64,000 bases of DNA from positions 1-64,000 of the forward strand of contig CAZJAT010000006.1 of NCBI GenBank assembly GCA_964544145.1. The letters run 5' to 3'. A program made the position numbers and the translations under genes. Every line of letters starts with the position of its first letter. The stretch's first letter is position 1. Source of the DNA: CAZJAT01 sp964544145. Its GTDB lineage: Bacteria; Hydrothermota; 32-111. Below are positions 24,901 to 33,676 of the stretch, in pieces. Under the pieces are notes generated by a model. It worked only from the letters and a program-made list of their open reading frames with translations. It was not told the DNA's origin and did not search any database.

Positions 24901-25919
24901 CTAAGTATTCCATTGATAAAATGTTCTATCGATTTGCTCAATCTTTTCCAATCATATTGTCTGCCTATTAGCTTATAAGCATTTTCCTGCATTTGATCCA
25001 TTTTATTCTCATCTTCATACATACTCAATAAAACATTAATTATTGACTGTCTATCTCCTGAATGTATATATCCGGTACAGTTATTGACTGTTATTGCATT
25101 AATATCACTTATATCCGGGACTATTGTGATTAATCCATTTGCTAAATACTCAAAATATTTTATAGGGCGAACACCAAACTTAAATTTATCTCTTCCGTAA
25201 TTTTCATCAATCATAATCAGTCCAAAATCATAGAATTTGTAGTCAATCTTTTCATCCCTTATAATATCATAATCAGATTCACACTGCCCCATTCCCGACA
25301 CATAGACATCAAGACCAATATTCTGCTGCTTCAATCTATTTTTAATATCTATAATTGCCGTCAGATCATACCATGCGATATGATTAATAGCTATAACTCC
25401 CCTTCTCTTTACAGAAAAGATTTTCTGTTCAAGGATATAACCCCCATTGCTTGATACATGAATATCCCTATAGGGGATTTTATACTCTTCCTTTATATAA
25501 TGACCTATACCGCGGGAAAGCACAATAATCCCTTTTGCCATTCTGGCGGATATCTTTGAAATGAATCGCACAATAGATGATACCCTCTTTTTTTTATTAT
25601 GGGATTTCATTTCCTCTTCAACAACTGCATTATATTCTATAAATACGGGTTTATCCATTATTCTGGCAATTAATATCTGCAGATAACAGAATGGAAAATA
25701 TCTGACATATAGTATATCAAATTCATTAAACCTTAATATGATAAAAAATAAAGATGATATATAGAAGAGAATATTATTGATACTGCACTTTTCCCCCTTA
25801 TAAGAGAAAACTTCACAATCAGATGTGTCTGTCGGAAAATATCTAGTAAATGCCTTTATATGGACTGATGCACCATTTATTTTTTCAATATCAACATTTG
25901 TTAAATATATTACTTTCAT
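24897..25919 (-). CDS. Glycosyltransferase (GT4-like)
   Basis: A 340-residue GT-B protein. Seen: VYLTNVDIEKINGASVHIKA near the N-terminus, FIEYNAVVEEE, MAKGIIVLSRGIGHYI and a C-terminal FGVRPIKYFEYLANGLITIV with the conserved KxFEYLA block, followed by IIVLLSMYEDENKMDQMQ-type helices. It is the first gene of a four-gene ATGA-coupled run (GT, flavoprotein, WecA-like, GT). There is no Shine-Dalgarno before ATG 25919; a TATAAT box ends six bases upstream, so the mRNA may be leaderless. Confidence 0.85.
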   Translation of the reverse strand: MKVIYLTNVDIEKINGASVHIKAFTRYFPTDTSDCEVFSYKGEKCSINNILFYISSLFFIILRFNEFDILYVRYFPFCYLQILIARIMDKPVFIEYNAVVEEEMKSHNKKKRVSSIVRFISKISARMAKGIIVLSRGIGHYIKEEYKIPYRDIHVSSNGGYILEQKIFSVKRRGVIAINHIAWYDLTAIIDIKNRLKQQNIGLDVYVSGMGQCESDYDIIRDEKIDYKFYDFGLIMIDENYGRDKFKFGVRPIKYFEYLANGLITIVPDISDINAITVNNCTGYIHSGDRQSIINVLLSMYEDENKMDQMQENAYKLIGRQYDWKRLSKSIEHFINGILR

Positions 25920-25925
25920 ATTTAC

Positions 25926-25953
25926 ATTATATATTTTATATTTAATATGTAAA
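25926..25953 (-). promoter_or_regulatory. Promoter placing transcription start at the ATG of the glycosyltransferase
   Basis: Minus strand TTTACA (25953-25948), 16-base spacer, TATAAT (25931-25926). The seventh base after the -10 box is the A of the start codon at 25919. No ribosome-binding site is present. Confidence 0.5.
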
Positions 25954-25960
25954 TACTGTG

Positions 25961-26887
25961 TTATAGTGAATCAATGAAACATTGAATTTTCTCCGTTATT
26001 GTATCACTGTATGGACCAATAATATGGTGATCATCAAAGAAACCGTTCTGTTGATATATAAAATCTATATAATCAATAAAATAGACATTATCATGCTCTA
26101 ATAATTGCGTTATAAGATTGTAATATGCAATCAAAATTTCTTCGGGTATTCTGGACTTATGCTCACAATAAATCGGTGTATTTATGAAAATAACTTTTAT
26201 TTCATTTAATTTACAAATATTTATAATCTTATTCACAGATTCAGCCATAATATCAGATATCCGGGATGGCTGATTATCTGTTTTATAAAGACTGTCAATA
26301 TTAGCTGAATACAGATCATATTGCCATTCCCGGCATTCACGTCTATCATAATTTCCAAGGAATAATCCTTCATACTCTTCACTCTTGATATTCGTCCTGT
26401 TAATATGGTCCAGCAAAAGAATTGGGGAAAACAGTTTAAATCTCATAATATTGATATAAAAATCTCCTGTATTGGTAAAGATCTTTCTTATTCCCTCCAA
26501 ATCCAGGAAAAGCATATAGCGGCTTAAAAGCATATTGCGTTTTTTATCATTATTCAGCATATGTTCCTGATTAACTGTGATATTATGAGGAGATAAGCTC
26601 ATAATAATAATATCAATTGATTTATTATTTGATAGGATATTCCTAATTACATAATATGTGAAAAAAGGACTCTCAGCTCCTGAGGCTATATTTTTACATC
26701 TATACATAAGATCAGGATTGATTGCTGTTTGGGCATGTGAATCACCGATTACAAGAATTTCTGTACTATCCAGAATGTTGTCAATTGCCGTAAAGACCGT
26801 ATCATATCTTTTTTTAATCAATAATGTCATACTCAAATAAAACATTGAGAATATAATTAGAAAGATTGCAATCTTCTTTACATACAT
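25961..26887 (-). CDS. SGNH-hydrolase-like membrane-anchored protein, MBOAT partner
   Basis: A 308-residue extracytoplasmic protein with an N-terminal anchor (residues 5-24). Seen: VIGDSHAQTAINP with the nucleophile candidate Ser50 in GDSH, a central IIIMSLSPHNI stretch and a C-terminal FFDDHHIIGPYSD at 283-295 that could supply the Asp and His of an SGNH triad. AlgJ/AlgX-, PatB- and DltD-type proteins with this layout accept acyl groups from an MBOAT protein and put them on cell-surface polymers. The MBOAT gene lies eight bases upstream, which supports that role. A GGAG site precedes the ATG. Confidence 0.75.
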   Translation of the reverse strand: MYVKKIAIFLIIFSMFYLSMTLLIKKRYDTVFTAIDNILDSTEILVIGDSHAQTAINPDLMYRCKNIASGAESPFFTYYVIRNILSNNKSIDIIIMSLSPHNITVNQEHMLNNDKKRNMLLSRYMLFLDLEGIRKIFTNTGDFYINIMRFKLFSPILLLDHINRTNIKSEEYEGLFLGNYDRRECREWQYDLYSANIDSLYKTDNQPSRISDIMAESVNKIINICKLNEIKVIFINTPIYCEHKSRIPEEILIAYYNLITQLLEHDNVYFIDYIDFIYQQNGFFDDHHIIGPYSDTITEKIQCFIDSL

Positions 26888-26895
26888 GAATACTC

Positions 26896-28344
26896 CTAAA
26901 ATTGAAAATATATAAATTCATTTTTACTGGTTACCGGAAACATAAGAATACCCGCAATTATAATAATATAAATCAGCCATCTTATAATGACAGGAGCTTG
27001 AATAAATACACCGCTATATTCCCGTCCTCTCTGGAAACAATCTATTACTAACATTAACAGCAGACTGCACATGCATATCAGGATTTCGGCAGCGCTTAAT
27101 CCCAAATTAATTGTTGAGTAAATATTATTCCAGCTAAATCCTTTGAACATATGAATTATAATATAAAATGCATCATTTATTGAAACAGATCTAAAGAATA
27201 TCCAAGCAAATAAAATGAGAATATTTGTTGATAAAACAGCAAAAATCCTCATTAGCCAATGTTTCTTAATCTCTTTAATGAATCTGTTTTTTTCAAAAAG
27301 ATGAATTAACATCTTCTCTGTAATAAGATATATTGAATGGATAAATCCCCATATAATAAATGTCCATGCTGCTCCATGCCATAAACCGCTCAATAAGAAT
27401 GTTAAGACAATGTTAAATATCCATCTGGCTTTAGCAACACGATTACCTCCTAAGGGGAAATAAAGGTAATCCCTAAACCATGTTGAAAGAGAAATATGCC
27501 ATCGCTTCCAGAAATCACTTATAGAAATAGCCCAATATGGACGTCTGAAATTAAGCATAATATCAAAGCCCATCACCTTTGCTGTACCAATTGCTATATC
27601 TGAATATCCGGAGAAATCACAATATATTTGAATAGAGAAAAAAATAACACTGAGAATAAGAGGAAAACCTTCAAATAATGCGGGAGTTTCAAATACGGTA
27701 TTCACAAGAATGGCCATTCTATCTGCAATAACAATTTTTTTAAATAAACCCCACAAAATAATTTTAATGCCTTCGGCAATTCTACGGGAATCCCAGTGAT
27801 GTTTTTCTCTGAATTGAGGCAGTAGATGGGTAGAACGTTCAATTGGTCCTGCTACCAGCTGCGGAAAAAATGAAACATATAGAGCAAATATACCAAGATG
27901 CTTTTCAGCATGCCTCTTACCCAAATAAATATCAATTGTATAGCTCATTGTCTGAAATGTGTAGAAGGATATTCCGACCGGCAGGAGAAATCCGCTGTAC
28001 GGTATAGTTCTGAATATATTCATTCCATTTAGTAGTGTATTGATACTTAGACTGAAAAAATTGAAATACTTGAAGCCGAATAATATGAGTAAATTAATGG
28101 AAATTGATATAATTAGATATATTTTTTTTTTGCTTAATGAGTCAGATTCATCTATCTTAATCCCACAGATGTAATCAACAAATGTAGAAAGTAATATAAG
28201 AATTATATATTCGGCTTTCCAGCTCATGTAAAAATAATAACTGGCTGAAAGAAGTAAAACCCATCTGTATTTATGAGGAATTATAAAATATAGAAAAGTT
28301 ATACTTATAAAAAAAATTAGAAATTGGTAAGAATTAAAAAGCAT
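26896..28344 (-). CDS. MBOAT family O-acyltransferase (AlgI/DltB-like)
   Basis: Polytopic protein (482 residues, about 11-12 hydrophobic segments) that moves acyl groups across the inner membrane for O-acylation of surface polymers. Seen: YFYMSWKAEYIILILLSTFVD-region start, LLPVGISFYTFQTMSYTIDI, FFPQLVAGPIERS, YCDFSGYSDIAIGTAKVMGF, FWKRWHISLSTWFRDYLYFP and LSGLWHGAAWTFIIWG with the catalytic His, all hallmark AlgI blocks. It overlaps the upstream isochorismatase-like lipoprotein gene by 11 bases. Substrate is probably the glycan of this island. Confidence 0.93.
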   Translation of the reverse strand: MLFNSYQFLIFFISITFLYFIIPHKYRWVLLLSASYYFYMSWKAEYIILILLSTFVDYICGIKIDESDSLSKKKIYLIISISINLLILFGFKYFNFFSLSINTLLNGMNIFRTIPYSGFLLPVGISFYTFQTMSYTIDIYLGKRHAEKHLGIFALYVSFFPQLVAGPIERSTHLLPQFREKHHWDSRRIAEGIKIILWGLFKKIVIADRMAILVNTVFETPALFEGFPLILSVIFFSIQIYCDFSGYSDIAIGTAKVMGFDIMLNFRRPYWAISISDFWKRWHISLSTWFRDYLYFPLGGNRVAKARWIFNIVLTFLLSGLWHGAAWTFIIWGFIHSIYLITEKMLIHLFEKNRFIKEIKKHWLMRIFAVLSTNILILFAWIFFRSVSINDAFYIIIHMFKGFSWNNIYSTINLGLSAAEILICMCSLLLMLVIDCFQRGREYSGVFIQAPVIIRWLIYIIIIAGILMFPVTSKNEFIYFQF

Positions 28345-29416
28345 TAATTTTTATCCATCCGATCTGAGTGATAAAATACAGAAAAGATGTATTTAAAGCA
28401 TTAACAGTGTTGTACTTATTGAGTCCGTCATCACCGGGGAATGTTGTGAGTCCTGCATCAATACAAACAAAAATATTGTATAAAGGTGCCGTCTTCTCAT
28501 AACCTTGATTGAGCTTTTTGACGCATAAATCCATAGCATATCCGCTGTAGATAAGATTTTTAATATCCATTGAGAGAAGAAGTGAATCAAATGATTCAAG
28601 AGACATATCATCAAATAGTATTAAATCTCCTTCTGACAGGATTATGTCCCGATTTATTCGAAAGGGCAATTTGCTGAATTCAATATTATTCTTTGTATTA
28701 TTCAGCATCAGTCCGGGAAATTCATTAAAATATGAATTTAAAATGCTTCTCCCCTTAAGAATAAGGGGTAAATGTGTATCTATTCCTTCATAGTTATATT
28801 TATTGATTTTGAGTAAGTATTCATTTAAATAATTTGAATCAATACCTTGATAGGTATCTCCTTTCATTGAATATAATTTAACAAGATCAGTCTTTGAATA
28901 AAATGGCATAATGAATATTATTTTTTTTAGTTGTTTTCTCATTTTCTGGATAAAGGGATTCAAGACCTCTTTCATATGCTTGGAAGCAATAGTATTCTTA
29001 GAGGGAGTTCCCATAAAATATGCTCCCAATGGCATTACAGTACTTATTTCACCATTGTCAATATCAATCGGATGAATTACAATCAACGCTGTTTCCTGAG
29101 GATCTATGTTGATATCATGAATAATCATTGATCTGAAATTGTATGAATATCTCATTGCACGGATTGATAACATTGAACTGTCCTTCAGTATAATTGGTGC
29201 ACCGGAAATACTGTTTTCAAGGACTATACTGTCAAAATAAGGGGGATAATGATTGAGAAAAACTATTGATGAATCAGATTCCGTAAACTCAGGTTCAAAT
29301 ATGAGTGTGTTATAATTCTGAACAGTTTCGTTATCATTACCAATATTCTCACATGAAATAAATATAGAAATTACTATGATAGTAATCAGTATCCTGAAAA
29401 GAATATTTATTCTCAT
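28334..29416 (-). CDS. Isochorismatase-fold lipoprotein of unknown function
   Basis: A 360-residue exported protein with an N-terminal hydrophobic segment ending at Cys22 (FISC), so probably a lipoprotein. Its core resembles the isochorismatase-like cysteine hydrolases: TALIVIHPIDI aligns with the usual TALLVIDxQ strand, and LIYSGYAMDLCVKKLNQGY aligns with the GxAxDxCV nucleophile block, followed by FVCIDAGLTTF. Odd: the catalytic Asp of the first motif is His here, and no equivalent of the catalytic Lys is evident, so the canonical triad is incomplete while Cys remains. It is coupled to the MBOAT/SGNH pair, which suggests a part in glycan modification. ATG 29416 is chosen because it starts the signal peptide; the frame opens 42 bases earlier. 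Confidence 0.65.
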   Translation of the reverse strand: MRINILFRILITIIVISIFISCENIGNDNETVQNYNTLIFEPEFTESDSSIVFLNHYPPYFDSIVLENSISGAPIILKDSSMLSIRAMRYSYNFRSMIIHDINIDPQETALIVIHPIDIDNGEISTVMPLGAYFMGTPSKNTIASKHMKEVLNPFIQKMRKQLKKIIFIMPFYSKTDLVKLYSMKGDTYQGIDSNYLNEYLLKINKYNYEGIDTHLPLILKGRSILNSYFNEFPGLMLNNTKNNIEFSKLPFRINRDIILSEGDLILFDDMSLESFDSLLLSMDIKNLIYSGYAMDLCVKKLNQGYEKTAPLYNIFVCIDAGLTTFPGDDGLNKYNTVNALNTSFLYFITQIGWIKINAF

Positions 29417-29474
29417 ATAAATCAAGTAATTACCATACTTTGATAGTGTTGTCAACAATAATATATGTGTTCTA

Positions 29475-29503
29475 TTGCAAACTCGCTTTCAATGTGCTAT
29501 AAG
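29475..29503 (+). promoter_or_regulatory. Promoter placing transcription start at the first plus-strand glycosyltransferase ATG
   Basis: TTGCAA (29475-29480), 17-base spacer, TATAAG (29498-29503). The seventh base after the -10 box is the A of ATG 29510. The start codon has no Shine-Dalgarno. Confidence 0.4.
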
Positions 29504-29509
29504 ATATTT

Positions 29510-30649
29510 ATGGAAGATCTGAATATAGTAGTTTTCAATCATCTATTTAATGATTCCAGAGTCATTAAACAGATACATTCCTTAAGCAATAATTATCAAA
29601 TCAATATAATTTGCCTTAAAAATAGGAATATACCCCATTCTGATTATTCTAAATCATTCAAAAAAGTCAATTTTAGGTTCATTCACTTTTCCCAAAAAAT
29701 ACATAAGAAGAATTTAATTACATTTATTAAATGGCAGTTCCTAATAAGATTTCAATGTTTCAAGATATTAAATAAATCAAAAGGGAAAATACTGGCAAAT
29801 GACTTAGAGACACTTATTCCTGCATACTTTGCGCGGATAAACAACCCTGAATCAATCATTTACGATTCACATGAGATATGGACTCAAAGACAAGGGTGCA
29901 TGAAAACAGTAATTCACAAATTCATTAACTTTATTGAATATTTATTAGAATGTCATATTGTTCAGAGAATAGGTTCTATTATGACAATTTCCGAAGATAT
30001 TGCAGAATATCTGAAGAGAGTCTGGCAATTCAGAGGTAAAATAAATATAGTAAGAAATATCCCTGAATTCAGCGAACCAAATGTATATAGTATTTCTCGA
30101 AGGAATTTAGCTATTCCGGAAAATATGATTCTCTTTGTATATGCTGGACAAATTTCATCTGAGAGAAACTCCGATAAACTTATACGGGCATTTCAATCAG
30201 TCGCAGATAAAAATATAGGATTAATGCTTATCGGCCGTTCACATATTGACATAGGTTATGATATTTCCAAATCAGAAAACATATTCCATATTAACGAAAT
30301 TCAGCAGTCACAATTGATAAATTATCTGAGATTAGCCGATATCGGCATTCATCCTCTCAATACATCATCTTCAATCAACCATGCTTTAGCATTGCCCAAT
30401 AAGCTTTTTCAATACCTACATGCAGGTTTGGCATTGTGCATGTATGAAAATAAGGCAGTTAGACAAATTATAGACAAATGTAAAAATGGATTATACGGCA
30501 ATATGGATAATGAAGAGAATATCGCTTTGAATATACAGAAAATAATCAAGGAAGATATAATTTCAATGAAGAAAAATTCTGACATCTGTAAGATTAATTA
30601 CAACTGGAAAAAAGATGAAATTATTCTCAGAGAAGCAGTTTGTGGATGA
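29510..30649 (+). CDS. GT4-like glycosyltransferase (paralogue A)
   Basis: A 379-residue GT-B protein on the plus strand, opposite to the rest of the island. Seen: IVVFNHLFNDSRVIKQIHSL at the N-terminus, YDSHEIWTQRQG, MTISEDIAEYLKR and the C-terminal DIGIHPLN...LPNKLFQYLHAGLALCMYE block. It shares these blocks with the genes at 30646 and 36759. The frame opens at 29465, but ATG 29510 starts the domain and fits the promoter. Its stop overlaps the next start as ATGA. Confidence 0.85.
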   Translation: MEDLNIVVFNHLFNDSRVIKQIHSLSNNYQINIICLKNRNIPHSDYSKSFKKVNFRFIHFSQKIHKKNLITFIKWQFLIRFQCFKILNKSKGKILANDLETLIPAYFARINNPESIIYDSHEIWTQRQGCMKTVIHKFINFIEYLLECHIVQRIGSIMTISEDIAEYLKRVWQFRGKINIVRNIPEFSEPNVYSISRRNLAIPENMILFVYAGQISSERNSDKLIRAFQSVADKNIGLMLIGRSHIDIGYDISKSENIFHINEIQQSQLINYLRLADIGIHPLNTSSSINHALALPNKLFQYLHAGLALCMYENKAVRQIIDKCKNGLYGNMDNEENIALNIQKIIKEDIISMKKNSDICKINYNWKKDEIILREAVCG

Positions 30650-31875
30650 GAAAAATAATATCTGTTGTTTATAATTTATTATCTCATGATACACGAGTTC
30701 TTAAGACAGGCAGAGCGCTTGATAATATTTCCGAATATTTTTCATTTGTCGCCCTGCAGAACAGTGATTCAAATAAAAATATTATTTTTGATTGTATTGA
30801 TAATATTCCTGTATTACGCGTCAAACAGGATTTTCCCACATTCTATTCAGAAAATGAAATGGAGAAAAGTATCAAAAAAGGACGTATAAGACATTATATC
30901 AGCTTCACAACTATAATCAGATTTATTACTCATATTAAATTCTATTTTCAAAAACTTTATATTATGTATAAAGCCTATCTGATACCCGATTATAATATTA
31001 TCTATTGCAATGACTTCAATACACTTATAGCTGGGTTCATGGCATCCAGGAAGAAAAAAGCTAAAATTATTTATGATTCTCATGAATTATGGTTTGATCA
31101 GGGTTATTCTGTTAATTCAGTTTTCAAAAAATGCCAAATTGCATTTGAAAAATTCATGGAGTTAATTATAATCAGGAAATGCAATGCAGTTATAACTGTA
31201 TCATCCGGTATTGCCGAAGAGTTAGCAATGAGATATGGCATTAAAAAACCATTTCTTATAAGAAATCTTGTTGAGCATAAACCAATTATCAATAAAAAAT
31301 TATGCAATGATATTAGAAATGCCAATAACATTCCTGATAATGCCATAGTTATTGTATACCAAGGTTCATTGATTGACAGTAGAGGTATTCCGGAATTAAT
31401 TGATTCCATATCCATTCTTCCTGAAAAATTCCATCTGCTTCTTATGGGAACAGGTTTATCGAAAGAAAATACTGAAAAGATCACCAAATCAAAACGCATT
31501 CACTATTTAGGCATGGTCCCGGAAGCTGAGCTCCATAAATACACCAGCGCAGGCGACATAGGTATTCACCCTCTTCACAAATCATGTATCAATAATATAT
31601 TAGCATTTCCCAATAAATTCTCGCAATATATGAATGCAGGTCTTGCACTTGCATTGTTTGATGCATCTTCAAGCAGAGAAATCATTAATAAATACGATTG
31701 CGGCGTTTTGTTTGAACCCGGCAATACGGAAAATATTATTGAAGCAATAAGAACAATAGTACAATCCGGCAAATTGGAATACTATAAAAGAAATTCAAAG
31801 AAAGCATTTGAAGAAGAATATTGCTGGGAAAAAGAAAAAAATACACTAATTAAGATAATCAAAACAATTTATTAA
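30646..31875 (+). CDS. GT4-like glycosyltransferase (paralogue B)
   Basis: A 409-residue paralogue of the preceding protein. Seen: ISVVYNLLSHDTRVLKTGRA, IYCNDFNTLIAGFMA, IYDSHELWFDQGYS, ITVSSGIAEELAMRYGI, DIGIHPLHKSC and FPNKFSQYMNAGLALALFD. ATG 30646 overlaps the upstream stop (ATGA); the track-like TTG six bases earlier is unlikely. It converges on asnB with only four bases between the stop codons and no evident terminator. Confidence 0.87.
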   Translation: MRKIISVVYNLLSHDTRVLKTGRALDNISEYFSFVALQNSDSNKNIIFDCIDNIPVLRVKQDFPTFYSENEMEKSIKKGRIRHYISFTTIIRFITHIKFYFQKLYIMYKAYLIPDYNIIYCNDFNTLIAGFMASRKKKAKIIYDSHELWFDQGYSVNSVFKKCQIAFEKFMELIIIRKCNAVITVSSGIAEELAMRYGIKKPFLIRNLVEHKPIINKKLCNDIRNANNIPDNAIVIVYQGSLIDSRGIPELIDSISILPEKFHLLLMGTGLSKENTEKITKSKRIHYLGMVPEAELHKYTSAGDIGIHPLHKSCINNILAFPNKFSQYMNAGLALALFDASSSREIINKYDCGVLFEPGNTENIIEAIRTIVQSGKLEYYKRNSKKAFEEEYCWEKEKNTLIKIIKTIY

Positions 31876-31879
31876 TGAT

Positions 31880-33676
31880 TTATTCAAAAAAATTTATTTT
31901 ATACCATAATGATATTACGAGGAATTGCCACATCTGCCATATATTATAATCACCGTTTTTCCTAAACTCATTTATAGTATCATCAAGCACCTTAGCACCT
32001 ATCAGATTTTTTATCTGCGTGTTTGACACGATATCCGTATATGTATCCATATAGTATTTTCTTGTCCAGTAATCAAAAGGTGTTGCATATCCAAGCTTAT
32101 TTTTTCTTGTATATATATTATCCGGCAGTATGCCTTTCATTGATTCCCTTAATATATACTTTGTATGACCATGGTGAATCTTTTGATTAAATGGTATTGA
32201 AAGAGCTTTTTCAACTACCCTGTGATCAAGGAATGGGACCCTGGCTTCAACTGAGAAATTCATACTGTTTCTATCTTCATAATGCAAGAGAGCAGGCAAA
32301 CCGTTGAATGATAGAGATTTTCTCATCCAACTGTCCAAGGTATAATTATTTCTATTATTAATAGGTTTATTCATTCTCCTTCGTGCATCGTTTTTAGCTT
32401 TTACATAAGAATTATACATTGCACTTCTGAAATAGCTTTTAAATTGACTCCTCCCCGTTAATCTGTATATCTCCCCTATCTCTTTTAAAACATCTGCATC
32501 ATAATGCTGAACATTATTTATAACATCGCTTATGAAATACGGAAAATAACTAAAATATCCCGAGAATATTTCATCAGCACCCTGACCATCCAAGAGTACT
32601 TTCACTCCGTTTTCTTTCGCTTTTTTCATTACAAACCACTGTGAATAGACACCATATGCAAGAATCGGTTCATCTTGTGCATAAACCATCTTATTAATAT
32701 TATCAAAATAATTGTCAGAATCCGGATAAATCTTACTTATATTTATATTCCTGTCTTTTTCAAATTCATCTACATACTTTTCTTCATCATATCCTCTAAT
32801 GTTGTAAATTGCTGAAATTGCATTTATCTTTTTATCTAAAACTCTTGAAGATATACTCACAATAGAACTGGAATCAATGCCGCCGCTCAGACAGCTTCCC
32901 ACCTCAACATCACTTCTAAATCTCAACTTTATAGAGTCAATAAGCATTTCCCTTAATTCACTGACATTGACTCTGAAGTTAGTTGATTTATTTATTCCTA
33001 TAGAGTAATATTCTTTCTGGTATTTTTTCCCATTACTGAATATAAGATTATTACCGGCTTTCAATTGTTTTATTGGTTGAAAAAATGTGTTTTCATCATG
33101 ATCAAATTGTCGGGATTGGAGATACTCTGCTATCATATTGTCATCTCTTCTGATATCACCGGGGAATGCAGCTGTTAATGCCTTAATCTCAGATGCAAAT
33201 GCAAAATAATGTTCATTTAATATATAATAAAACGGTTTAATACCGAATCTGTCTCTCGAGCAGAATAGACTTTTATATTTATTATCCCACAAACAAAAAG
33301 ACCACATACCATTAAATCTGTTTACACAAGATTCCCCCCAACAATCATATGCTGCAGGAATAATTTCTGTATCAGAACGGGAATGAAAAGAATAACCTTT
33401 ATTTATGAGTTCCTTTTTTAGTTCTATGTAATTATAAATTTCTCCATTGAATGTGATAACATATCTCTTATTCAAATATAGCAGCGGTTGTGCCGCATCA
33501 TTACTAAGATCTATTATAGACAATCTCCTGTGACCTAAAAACACATCATTGCCATCATTAATATATGTACCACAGCCATCAGGTCCGCGATGATATAATT
33601 TACTATCCATTATTTTCATTTTGCTGACACAATTATCCAATGTTCTAAATTTTTTTATACCGAAAATTCCACACAT
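31880..33676 (-). CDS. asnB: AsnB-type glutamine-dependent amidotransferase (asparagine synthase family)
   Basis: A 598-residue class II glutamine amidotransferase. Seen: MCGIFGIKKF with nucleophile Cys2 after Met removal, YHRGPDGCG, the GATase core FNGEIYNYIELKKEL, and the ATP-pyrophosphatase loop CLSGGIDSSSIVS, then EARVPFLDHRVV. ATG 33676 gives the exposed Cys2; the frame opens 27 bases upstream. In glycan islands AsnB-like enzymes often amidate sugar acids rather than make free asparagine; which applies here is undecided. It overlaps the radical SAM gene by one base (TAATG). Confidence 0.92.
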   Translation of the reverse strand: MCGIFGIKKFRTLDNCVSKMKIMDSKLYHRGPDGCGTYINDGNDVFLGHRRLSIIDLSNDAAQPLLYLNKRYVITFNGEIYNYIELKKELINKGYSFHSRSDTEIIPAAYDCWGESCVNRFNGMWSFCLWDNKYKSLFCSRDRFGIKPFYYILNEHYFAFASEIKALTAAFPGDIRRDDNMIAEYLQSRQFDHDENTFFQPIKQLKAGNNLIFSNGKKYQKEYYSIGINKSTNFRVNVSELREMLIDSIKLRFRSDVEVGSCLSGGIDSSSIVSISSRVLDKKINAISAIYNIRGYDEEKYVDEFEKDRNINISKIYPDSDNYFDNINKMVYAQDEPILAYGVYSQWFVMKKAKENGVKVLLDGQGADEIFSGYFSYFPYFISDVINNVQHYDADVLKEIGEIYRLTGRSQFKSYFRSAMYNSYVKAKNDARRRMNKPINNRNNYTLDSWMRKSLSFNGLPALLHYEDRNSMNFSVEARVPFLDHRVVEKALSIPFNQKIHHGHTKYILRESMKGILPDNIYTRKNKLGYATPFDYWTRKYYMDTYTDIVSNTQIKNLIGAKVLDDTINEFRKNGDYNIWQMWQFLVISLWYKINFFE

